Shown here piece by piece: positions 41,137 to 47,737 of a DNA stretch of 64,000 bases (position 1 is its first letter; each line of letters opens with the position of its first letter). Made by a program: the position numbers and the translations under genes. Under the pieces are notes generated by a model. That model did no database searches, had not been told where the DNA came from, and saw only the letters and a program-made list of their open reading frames with translations. Source of the stretch: JACCZR01 sp963830065 (GTDB taxonomy: Bacteria > Actinomycetota > Thermoleophilia > Solirubrobacterales > Thermoleophilaceae); NCBI GenBank assembly GCA_963830065.1, contig CAWHLA010000005.1, forward strand, positions 62,001-126,000. The letters are read 5' to 3'.

Positions 41137-41414
41137 TGGAGGCCGCTACCCCCGGACAACCCGGCGACGAGGTGAACCGCGCCGAAGCCGCGGCCGGCGA
41201 GAGTGACCCCACCCAGGCCGCGACGCCGGACCAGGTGACCGAGCCCGAAGGGGGCCCGGACTCGCCAACGCGCGGTGAGTCGCCGCTCGACGGCCAGTTG
41301 CACCACGACGAGCCAGACGCGTTCGCCAAGCATCCCGAGATCTACGTCGGAGCAGCCTTCGCCGGAGGCATCGCATTGGCGATGGCGCTCCGGGTACTGG
41401 GGCCCAGCGAATGA
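41136..41414 (+). CDS. 92-residue acidic protein with C-terminal membrane helix
   Basis: The N-terminal 60 residues are acidic and low in complexity (EAAAGESDPTQAATPD). A single C-terminal helix (IYVGAAFAGGIALAMALRVL) ends the protein, a tail-anchored layout. I recognise no family. The start ATG 41136 shares a base with the stop of the 45-residue gene, and the last four bases (ATGA) overlap the holin-X gene. It probably acts as a cytoplasm-facing partner of the following membrane proteins, but this is inference. Confidence 0.65.
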   Translation: MEAATPGQPGDEVNRAEAAAGESDPTQAATPDQVTEPEGGPDSPTRGESPLDGQLHHDEPDAFAKHPEIYVGAAFAGGIALAMALRVLGPSE

Positions 41415-41878
41415 ACGGCAAGGACGCCGACAAGACGCTGGGCGAGATCGTCCAGGAGGTCTCCGAGAAAGCCTCGCTGCTGGTTCGCCAGGAGATCGAC
41501 CTCGCCAAGGCCGAGGTCAGCGAGAAGGCCACCAGCCTCGGCAAGGGCGCCGGCATCGCCGCCGCGGCGGGGACGTTCCTGTTCTTCGGGCTCTTCATCT
41601 TCCTGATCGGCCTGGGCTTCTTCATCAACGACCTGCTGGACTTCGAGAACGGCTGGCTGGGCTTCTTCATCGTGTTCGCTCTGCTGGTGATCTTCGCGGC
41701 CATCGCCGGCCTCGTCGCCTACCGCTTCTTCAAGAAGGGCGCGCCGCCGACGCCGGACATGGCGATCGAGGAGGCCAAGCTCACCAAGGCTCAGTTCGAG
41801 CACCAGAAGATCGAGCGCGACCAGCTCGGGCGGTCCCAGGACCGGCCTGTGCTTCCAGGAGGAACGACCGATGGCTGA
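41411..41878 (+). CDS. Phage_holin_3_6 (actinobacterial holin-X) family membrane protein
   Basis: The 155-residue protein has an amphipathic N-terminal helix (EIVQEVSEKASLLVRQEIDLAKAEV in essence) then two hydrophobic hairpins, residues about 52-74 and 85-110, and a charged tail. This is the PF07332-type layout, common as chromosomal genes with no phage around. It is translated by ATGA overlap from the 92-residue gene and overlaps the DUF3618 gene by eight bases. A membrane-stress or envelope role is the usual guess. Confidence 0.82.
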   Translation: MNGKDADKTLGEIVQEVSEKASLLVRQEIDLAKAEVSEKATSLGKGAGIAAAAGTFLFFGLFIFLIGLGFFINDLLDFENGWLGFFIVFALLVIFAAIAGLVAYRFFKKGAPPTPDMAIEEAKLTKAQFEHQKIERDQLGRSQDRPVLPGGTTDG

Positions 41879-42092
41879 GCGCAGCTCACAGCAGATTCGC
41901 AACGAGATCGAGACCACCCGGGGCGAGCTGGGGTTCTCGGTCAACGACCTGCGCACGAAGGTCGCCGAGCTCACCGACTGGCGACGCCAGCTGTCCGAGA
42001 ACCGGACGCCGGCGCTCGTCGGGGCAGCGGCCGCCGGCTTCCTCATCGGCGGCGGCGTGGCCGCCACCGTCTCGCTCTTCAGGCGCCGCTAG
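41871..42092 (+). CDS. DUF3618-family small membrane protein
   Basis: The 73-residue protein fits DUF3618: the conserved RSSQQIRNEIETTRGELGFSV stretch (summarised by its IRNEIE-x-TR-x-EL core), then a linker, and a C-terminal helix VGAAAAGFLIGGGVAATVSL. Such proteins follow holin-X genes in many actinobacteria. It is the last of four overlapping small genes and overlaps the end of the convergent AI-2E-type gene by 14 bases. Confidence 0.8.
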   Translation: MAERSSQQIRNEIETTRGELGFSVNDLRTKVAELTDWRRQLSENRTPALVGAAAAGFLIGGGVAATVSLFRRR

Positions 42093-43174
42093 CCGAAGGC
42101 GGCGAGCCCGCGGTGGCGATCGTCGGCTGATCCTCGGGGGTCAGCAGGCGCTTCACCACCGAGTACTCGCGCGCGATGATGTGGATCGTCGCGGCCACGG
42201 GCACGGCGACGATCGCGCCCAGCACCCCCAGCAGCTGGGCACCGAACAGCACCGAGACGATGACCACGAAGGGGTGCACGTTCACCGCCCGCTTCTGGAT
42301 CTGCGGCTGGACGAGGTTGTTCTCCAGCTGCTGGTAGACGATCGACCAGACGATCCAGATGATCGTGGCCGTGGGGAAGTTCTCGAACACCGTCACCAAG
42401 CCCACGAGCGTCGCGCCGATGGTGGCGCCCACGAGCGGGATCAGGTCGAGGAAGAAGATCATGATCGCCAGCGGCGCCGCAAAGGGCACGCCGAGCAGCT
42501 TCAGCACGACAGAAGGAGAGGAGCCCGGCGGTGGCCGCCTGGAAGAGGGCCCCCGCCACGTAGTTGGAGATCGCCTTGCTCGAGCGGTCGAGCACGCGCC
42601 GGATGGACGCCGCCCGGTCCTCGGGTAACTGGTGCAGTCCCGCGTCGACCCATCTTCGCCCGCTGCCCAGCATGAAGGCCGTAAGGATCAGGATGGTCAG
42701 CACCGCGAAGATCGAGTTCACCAGCCCGATCCCCACGTCGCGCACGGTCCCGGCGGCGTCGCCCAGCTTCTCGGGGATCTTCTCCGCCTGCTCCTGCAGC
42801 TTGCCGGTGATGTCGTAGTCCTTGTTGAGCTTCTGCAGCCGCTTGTTGTCCTCGACGAAGTTCGTCACGTCGGTGGCGTACTGCGGAGCGTTGTCGGCGA
42901 GCTTGCTGACCTCGGTCACCAGCGACGGGACGATCAGCGCGGCGAGCAGGAACGGGATAAGAAGGACCCCGAGGTAGACGAACATGATCGCGAAGCCGCG
43001 GCGCATCTTGCGCGACAGCACGTTCACCGGGCCCGACAGGGCGATGGTCAGGAACAGCGCCGCCAGCAGCCAGCCGATCGGCCGGCGCAGCAGGAAGATC
43101 AGATACAGCGTCAGCGCGACGCAGACGATGATCATCACCAGACGGACCACCTGCCGGACCGTCATCTCGGCCAT
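42079..43174 (-). pseudogene. AI-2E/PerM-family permease, split by a frameshift
   Basis: The N-terminal part from ATG 43174 (MAEMTVRQVVRLVM) reads through several membrane segments to GALFQAATAGLLSF. One extra T in the minus-strand TTCTGTC near 42507-42510 then throws the frame off. The rest (VVLKLLGVPFAAPLAIMIFF onward, with DLIPLVGATIGA and GVLGAIVAVPVAA) continues in another frame to 42079. Joined, it is a normal-length AI-2E family transporter with about eight membrane segments. Either the gene is broken or the base is wrong. It shares one base with the DegV gene stop (TGATG), so the two form an operon. Confidence 0.8.
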
Positions 43175-44028
43175 CAGCTGAGGAAGCGCTCCGAGATCGA
43201 TCCGACCCCCAGCAGGCCGGGGCCGGTGTGCGCGCTCAGCACGGGGCCGATCTCGCTCACGAACAGCGGGTCGGAGCCGAAGATCTCGCGGCAGCGGCTC
43301 TCCAGTTCGGCGGCCTCCTCCGGGGCGGCGATGTGCTGGACCACCCAGGCGTCCTGGCCGGACTCGTGTCGCTGGCGCGCGTAGTCGACCATCCGCTCGA
43401 ACATCCGCTTCGAGGTGCGTACCCGTTCCACGGGGGTCATCTCGGACTCCACGGTGAGGATGGGCTTGACCTTCAGCGTGGATCCGATCCAGGCGCTGGC
43501 GGCGCCGATGCGCCCGCCGCGCTTGAGGAACTCGAGCGTGTCGAGGGCGAACCACATCTTCAGCTCTGCGCGCGCTTCGGCCACGATCTTCTCGATCTCC
43601 TCCAGGCTCGCGCCGCGCTTGGCGGCGTTGGCCGCGATCAGGACCAGTATCCCCAGCCCACCGGCTGCCGTGGTCGAGTCGATCACCGTCACCCGCTCGC
43701 CGCCCTCCACCGCCTGGGCGGCCTGACGGGCGGAGTCGGTCGTGCCGGACAGCCCCGCCGAGATGTGGATGGAGACCACCTCGCCGCCATCGGCCAGCAG
43801 GGGCTCGTATGCCGCCATGAAGTCCCCGACCGACGGCTGGGAGGTGGTGGGCAGCGACTCGGCGCTGCGCAGCTCCTCGAAGAAGGCCGGGTAGTCGGTG
43901 ATGGAGGACTCGCGCTCGGTGCGCTCGCCCTCGAAGACGATGTAGAGGTCCACCACCCCGATCCCGTTGCGCTCCACCAGCTCGCTCGGGAGGTATGACG
44001 TGGTGTCCGTGACCACGGCGACGGACAT
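43174..44028 (-). CDS. DegV-family fatty-acid-binding protein
   Basis: The 284-residue protein has the DegV pattern: VAVVTDTTSYLP, LPTTSQPSVGDF, ISAGLSGTTDSA and LKRGGRIGAASAW. DegV/FakB proteins bind a fatty acid in a closed pocket and present it to a DAK-type kinase. A FakA-like kinase gene is not in the window. It starts at ATG 44028, is divergent from the DksA-like gene and is coupled to the AI-2E-type permease gene. A role in fatty-acid uptake or recycling is suggested by the many acyl genes here. Confidence 0.9.
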   Translation of the reverse strand: MSVAVVTDTTSYLPSELVERNGIGVVDLYIVFEGERTERESSITDYPAFFEELRSAESLPTTSQPSVGDFMAAYEPLLADGGEVVSIHISAGLSGTTDSARQAAQAVEGGERVTVIDSTTAAGGLGILVLIAANAAKRGASLEEIEKIVAEARAELKMWFALDTLEFLKRGGRIGAASAWIGSTLKVKPILTVESEMTPVERVRTSKRMFERMVDYARQRHESGQDAWVVQHIAAPEEAAELESRCREIFGSDPLFVSEIGPVLSAHTGPGLLGVGSISERFLS

Positions 44029-44079
44029 CTGCCGGGCAGCCTACTGCGCAGCGGAGTACGATCGCGTTGGAGGAGAGCG

Positions 44080-44451
44080 ATGACCGGTCACGACAGGCAG
44101 CAGATCGAGGCCCGCCTCGAGGCGCGCCTGAAGGAGCTGACGCGCACGCGGGAGGCCGTCGGCCCCGTGGCCGGGTCCGATCACGCCGACGTGGTCAACC
44201 ACCCCGCCGACCTGGCCGGCGACCTTCACGACAGGGAGGTCGACGCCGGCACCCGTCTGCTGTGGGAAGAGGAGGAGACGCGCATCGCCGAGGCCCGCCG
44301 GGCGCTGGCCAGCGGCACCTACGGCATCTGCCTGACGTGCGGGCAGCAGATCCCCGCGCAGCGGCTGGACGCCGTGCCCGAGGCAGTGCGCTGCCTGGAC
44401 TGCCAGCGCCATTTCGAGGGTGCGCACCGCCAGCGCGCTCGGCTGCATTAG
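44080..44451 (+). CDS. TraR/DksA-type C4 zinc-finger protein
   Basis: The 123-residue protein has a helical N-terminus (QQIEARLEARLKEL) and a C-terminal zinc finger CLTCGQQIPAQRLDAVPEAVRCLDC with four cysteines (described by its CxxC...CxxC spacing). RxxxALxSGTYGxC is the DksA landmark. It may bind RNA polymerase's secondary channel. The acidic pair at the coiled-coil tip of true DksA is not clear. ATG 44080 has a strong GGAGGAG site. It ends four bases before the epimerase start, so the two may be cotranscribed. Confidence 0.85.
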   Translation: MTGHDRQQIEARLEARLKELTRTREAVGPVAGSDHADVVNHPADLAGDLHDREVDAGTRLLWEEEETRIAEARRALASGTYGICLTCGQQIPAQRLDAVPEAVRCLDCQRHFEGAHRQRARLH

Positions 44452-44455
44452 GTAG

Positions 44456-45547
44456 TTGCCCAAGACACTCCTGACCGGAGCGACCGGGTTCATCGGCTCG
44501 CATCTCGCCCGCGCCCTGGTGGAGCGCGGCGACGACCTGAGGGTGACCGTGCGCGACCGCTCGCCGGTCGAAGTCCTGGAGGGGGTGGAGTGCGAGCGGG
44601 TGCGCTGCGACGTGACCGACCGCCGCGCGGTGCGCCGGGCGCTGAAGGGCGTGGACCGGGTCTTCCACGCGGCGGGCGTCACCTCGATCCGCGAGGGCGA
44701 CGCCGAGCGCATGTTCGAGGTCAACGTGGGCGGGACCAAGACGGTGCTGGGGGAGTGCCTGCGCTCGGAGGTCGGGCGGGTCGTGTTCACCTCCAGCGCC
44801 GCCGCACTGGGCCCCGCGCCGCCGGGCGGGACGGCCGACGAGAGCCAACTCTTCACCGCCGGCCACCTCGACATCCCCTACGTGAACTCCGTCCACGAGG
44901 CCGAGGTGGAGGCGATGAGGCTGGCGGCGCGCGGGCTGCCGCTGATCTGCGTGAACCCGGCGGCCACGTTCGGCTCCGGCGACGTCCACGTGACCTCCAC
45001 CCGCATCGTGCGCAACTTCCTGCTGGGGCGGGTGCCGATGTACTCCGGCGGCGCCTTCTGCATGGTCGACGTGGGTGACGTCGTGACCGGGCACCTGCTG
45101 GCCGACGAGCTCGGCGGGGTCGCCGAGCGCTACATCCTCGGCGGGCGCAACTTCACCTTCGACCGTTTCTTCGCCGACCTAGGCCGCATCTCGGGGGTCG
45201 CGCCGCCGGTCCGGATCCCCGGCACGCTGGCCACGGTCGGAGCCCGGGCGCTGGGTGCCGCCGGGCGGCCGCCGCTGCACCCGACGGAGCTGGCCGCCGC
45301 GCGGCACTGGTGGACCTACCGCGCGACAAAGGCCAAGCGCGAGCTGAATTGGCGCGCGCGGCCCCACGAGGAGACCCTCGAGGCCACGGTGGGGTGGCAC
45401 CTGGAGCGCGAGCACGACCGCATCGCCCGCACCCGCCGCTCGCAGCAGCTGCAGTACCGGCTGATGGGAGCGGCGCTGGGCGCAGTCGACCGGGCCGGGA
45501 GGACGGCCGGTCAGCTGCTGGGACGGAACGCGCCGGCCGGTCCCTAA
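44456..45547 (+). CDS. Extended SDR / NAD-dependent epimerase-dehydratase family
   Basis: The 363-residue protein has the loop LTGATGFIGSHLARAL and VFHAAGVTSIRE, CVNPAATFG and a C-terminal substrate domain. It resembles dihydroflavonol reductase/3-beta-HSD-type members. At the catalytic site it reads YVNSVHEAE: the Tyr is kept but the Lys four residues on is Val. This may reduce or change activity. The start is TTG 44456, four bases after the DksA-like gene. The C-terminal 60 residues (QYRLMGAALGAVDRAGRT) are helical. Substrate is unknown; a sugar-nucleotide, sterol or lipid alcohol is possible. Confidence 0.8.
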   Translation: MPKTLLTGATGFIGSHLARALVERGDDLRVTVRDRSPVEVLEGVECERVRCDVTDRRAVRRALKGVDRVFHAAGVTSIREGDAERMFEVNVGGTKTVLGECLRSEVGRVVFTSSAAALGPAPPGGTADESQLFTAGHLDIPYVNSVHEAEVEAMRLAARGLPLICVNPAATFGSGDVHVTSTRIVRNFLLGRVPMYSGGAFCMVDVGDVVTGHLLADELGGVAERYILGGRNFTFDRFFADLGRISGVAPPVRIPGTLATVGARALGAAGRPPLHPTELAAARHWWTYRATKAKRELNWRARPHEETLEATVGWHLEREHDRIARTRRSQQLQYRLMGAALGAVDRAGRTAGQLLGRNAPAGP

Positions 45548-45560
45548 TCTGTTCGGGGAA

Positions 45561-45821
45561 ATGGCGATCCTGTACCGCTGTAAGGCACCCACCGACCGCG
45601 TGTGCCGCTGTGGGGTCGTCGCCCGGAGGCTGAAGCGCTCCGGTATCGCGTTCTCAGAGGTGCGGGTGCCGTTCCTCAAGCGCCAGCGGCCCGAGGTCTA
45701 CGAGCTGACCGGCCAGCGGTGGGTGCCCGTGCTGATCAAAGGCGAGGACGTGGTGCATGACTCGCACCGGATCCTCGAGTACATCGACTACCTGGATCGT
45801 ACGAAGGAGGAAGCGGCCTGA
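45561..45821 (+). CDS. Glutathione S-transferase N-terminal/thioredoxin-fold protein
   Basis: The 86-residue protein has a compact thioredoxin fold like GST N-terminal domains: ILYRCKAPTDRVCRC with several cysteines, then VPVLIKGEDVVHDSHRILEYID with the cis-Pro and the ligand-binding motif. The active-site Cys pair is atypical (CKAPTDRVC). A TAATCT hexamer ends ten bases before ATG 45561. It shares one base (TGATG) with the following small gene. High-GC actinobacteria mostly lack glutathione, so the partner thiol is uncertain. Confidence 0.72.
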   Translation: MAILYRCKAPTDRVCRCGVVARRLKRSGIAFSEVRVPFLKRQRPEVYELTGQRWVPVLIKGEDVVHDSHRILEYIDYLDRTKEEAA

Positions 45822-46027
45822 TGCCCTCGCCCCGGTCCCAGCAGATGGCCCGCTACGCGCGACGCGCGTATCCGATCGTGCTGGCCGCCTACGAGCGCTG
45901 GCAGGCGCTCTCGGACGAGGAGAAGGAGCGCTACAAGGCTCGCGCCCGCGCCGCGGGGGAGCGCGGGCGGCGCATGATCGAGCAGCGTCGCGGCCGCGGA
46001 GGCGGCGGCCGCTTCCGCCGCCACTAG
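45821..46027 (+). CDS. 68-residue basic protein, HMG-box-like segment
   Basis: This short, strongly basic protein has 16 Arg and an ALSDEEKERYKARARAAG run reminiscent of the HMG-box sequence LSEEEKKxYEEKA, then a Gly/Arg-rich tail (RRGRGGGGRFRRH). It could bind nucleic acid. It begins at ATG 45821, sharing a base with the stop of the GST-fold gene, and ends convergent with the glutaredoxin gene, overlapping it by four bases. No family is firmly recognised. Its small size keeps confidence moderate. Confidence 0.6.
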   Translation: MPSPRSQQMARYARRAYPIVLAAYERWQALSDEEKERYKARARAAGERGRRMIEQRRGRGGGGRFRRH

Positions 46028-46425
46028 TCCAGCCGGTTCTCCAGCTGCATCGGGGGCGCCTTGCGCTCCGGCGTGGTCTCCGCCACCGCGGCCTCGGGCT
46101 CCTGGGGCTGGTCGGCTCCCAGCTTCTCGGCCAGCTCGCCCGTCTCGTACATCTCGGCGACGATGTCGGCTCCGCCGATCAGCTCGCCCTCCACGAACAG
46201 CTGCGGGATGGTCGGCCAGCCCGACATCCCCGAGAGCTCCTGGCGGATGCGCGGGTCGGGCAGGATGTCCAGCGCGGCGTACTGGACGCCGAGCGCGTTC
46301 AGGGCCCCGGCCGTGCGAGCGGAGAACCCGCACGCCGGCTGCTGGGGAGTGCCCTTCATGAACAGCATCACGGGGTTTTCGTCGATTGCGTTGGAGATGA
46401 AGTCGCGAATCTCCTCGTCGGTCAC
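46024..46425 (-). CDS. Monothiol glutaredoxin (Grx4/GrxD-like)
   Basis: The 133-residue protein has the monothiol CGFS active site (Cys32) after VMLFMKGTPQQPA and the GWPTIPQLFVEGELIGGADI cis-Pro/ligand stretch (diagnostic core WPTIPQLF). Grx4-type proteins, with BolA, bind and hand on [2Fe-2S] clusters. A C-terminal extension of about 30 residues is rich in Glu and Pro. GTG 46425 overlaps the bolA stop by four bases. It forms a Fe-S trafficking set with bolA and the divergent IscA-type gene. Confidence 0.93.
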   Translation of the reverse strand: MTDEEIRDFISNAIDENPVMLFMKGTPQQPACGFSARTAGALNALGVQYAALDILPDPRIRQELSGMSGWPTIPQLFVEGELIGGADIVAEMYETGELAEKLGADQPQEPEAAVAETTPERKAPPMQLENRLD

Positions 46426-46664
46426 TGGGTGCCTCCCGGAGGGGTCGATGTCTTGATGGAGAGAGCGTGAATAGGGCCGCCGACCTCGTCGCCGAAGATC
46501 CCGTAGACCAGCTGGTGCTGCTCGATCCGGCTGAGGCCCTCGAAGCGGTCGGAGGTGACCTCGGCGCGGAAATGGTCGCCCCCGCCCGTCAGGTCTTCCA
46601 CCTGGGCCGTGGAGCCGGGCAGGGAAGTCTCTATGCGTTGTTTGAGGTCGTCGGCGGACGGCAA
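46422..46664 (-). CDS. bolA: BolA-family protein
   Basis: The 80-residue protein has the BolA fold landmarks VEDLTGGGDHFRAEV and RIEQHQLVYGIFGDEVGG-x-IHALSIKT (end motif). The invariant C-terminal His lies in IHALS. BolA partners a monothiol glutaredoxin; here both genes are on one transcript with a four-base overlap. The start is TTG 46664. TATCTT (46674-46679 on the minus strand) ends nine bases before it. Fe-S transfer or regulation is the likely role. Confidence 0.92.
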   Translation of the reverse strand: MPSADDLKQRIETSLPGSTAQVEDLTGGGDHFRAEVTSDRFEGLSRIEQHQLVYGIFGDEVGGPIHALSIKTSTPPGGTQ

Positions 46665-46673
46665 GCTTCAGAA

Positions 46674-46694
46674 AAGATAGCCACGGGCTACAAT
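46674..46694. promoter_or_regulatory. Divergent -10 boxes between bolA and erpA-like gene
   Basis: On the minus strand TATCTT (46674-46679) ends nine bases before the bolA TTG. On the plus strand TACAAT (46689-46694) ends seven bases before the GTG of the IscA-type gene. Both transcripts would be leaderless. Confidence 0.55.
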
Positions 46695-46701
46695 CGAGTC
46701 A

Positions 46702-47049
46702 GTGGTGACGCTTACGGACATCGCTGCGGAGAAGGTCCGCGGCTTCATCAACGGCCAGGAGGCCGACGACGTCGGTCTTCGCGTAGGCGTTCGCGGTGGC
46801 GGCTGTTCGGGCTTCCAGTACGCGCTCGCCCTCGACAACAAGAAGGAAGAGGACCACGTCTTCGACTACGAGGGCATTCGCCTGATCGTCGACCCGGCCA
46901 GCATGCGCTACGTCGACGGCTCCACGGTCGACTACACCGAGAGCCTCATGGGCGCCGGGTTCGAGGTCAACAACCCGAACGTGGTCGCCTCGTGCGGTTG
47001 CGGAAGCTCCTTCCGCATCGCCGACGAAGAGCAGAACTGCAGCTCCTGA
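46702..47049 (+). CDS. erpA: Iron-sulfur cluster insertion protein, IscA/ErpA type
   Basis: The 115-residue A-type carrier has the three conserved cysteines: GGGCSGFQY (Cys35) and SCGCGSSF (Cys98, Cys100). The core ALALDNKKEEDHVFDYEG and VDYTESLMGAGFEV fit ErpA-like members. It delivers Fe-S clusters to client proteins such as BioB. GTG 46702 lies seven bases after TACAAT, a near-consensus -10, indicating a leaderless message divergent from bolA-grx. The symbol is by similarity; distinguishing IscA from ErpA needs phylogeny. Confidence 0.92.
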   Translation: MVTLTDIAAEKVRGFINGQEADDVGLRVGVRGGGCSGFQYALALDNKKEEDHVFDYEGIRLIVDPASMRYVDGSTVDYTESLMGAGFEVNNPNVVASCGCGSSFRIADEEQNCSS

Positions 47050-47070
47050 GCCGCTTGCTGCCCTAGGCGC

Positions 47071-47733
47071 CTAGTCCGGCGTGTTGTCCAGCGACCGCCA
47101 GAGGTAGAGCGACGCCAGCGAGCGGTGGGGTCGCCACCCCTCCGCCAGCTCGGTGAGCTCGGCCGGTTTCGGCGGGCTGTCCAGCTCGTAGGCCAGGGCC
47201 GCCGCGTTGCGGATGCCGAGGTCGCCCACGGGCAGGACGTCGGGCCGGCCCAGGTGGAAGATCAGGAACATGTGGGCCGTCCACTCGCCCAGGCCCTTTA
47301 CCGCGGTGAGCTGTGCGATCACCTCCTCGTCGGGCAGGTCGGCCAGGCGGTCCAGCTCGAGCCTCCCGTCCTCGACGTGCTCGGCGAGGTCGCGCAGGTA
47401 GGCCACCTTCGGGCGGGACAGCCCGACCGCGCGCACCTCTTCGGGGTCGGCGGCCAGCAGCTCGGCCGGGGTCGGCGCCCGGCCGCCGAACATCTCCTCG
47501 AGCCGTCCGTAGATCGATCGGGCAGCCTTGGTCGAGAGCTGCTGGCCCACGATGGCCCTGAGCAGCGCCCCGTAGGCCTCCGTGGGCCGCCGGCCCCGGC
47601 GCCGCAGCACCTCGCCGAGGGGTCCGAAGCGATCGAGCATCTCGGCCATGACCGGGTCCTCGCGCAGCACGGCGATCGCTTCGGGCGACGCCTCTACGGG
47701 CTGAGTCCGGCTCCCGGCGCTCGGTCGCGGCAC
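47071..47733 (-). CDS. DNA-3-methyladenine glycosylase, AlkA-type HhH-GPD
   Basis: The 220-residue protein has the HhH-GPD fold: AIVGQQLSTKAA near 60, then the hairpin LTAVKGLGEWTA near 143-153, and the catalytic aspartate in LPVGDLGIRNA (Asp171). No FeS cysteine loop follows. It removes alkylated bases. GTG 47733 sits four bases after the ABC1-kinase gene stop on the same strand. The 3' end abuts the convergent ErpA-like gene, where a TAGGCGCCTA palindrome contains its stop. Confidence 0.9.
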   Translation of the reverse strand: MPRPSAGSRTQPVEASPEAIAVLREDPVMAEMLDRFGPLGEVLRRRGRRPTEAYGALLRAIVGQQLSTKAARSIYGRLEEMFGGRAPTPAELLAADPEEVRAVGLSRPKVAYLRDLAEHVEDGRLELDRLADLPDEEVIAQLTAVKGLGEWTAHMFLIFHLGRPDVLPVGDLGIRNAAALAYELDSPPKPAELTELAEGWRPHRSLASLYLWRSLDNTPD

Positions 47734-47737
47734 CAGG

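Noticed and set aside
41411..41878. Prophage remnant suggested by the holin-family name
   Set aside because: Holin-X/PF07332 proteins are ordinary chromosomal genes of actinobacteria; there are no phage structural or integration genes around.
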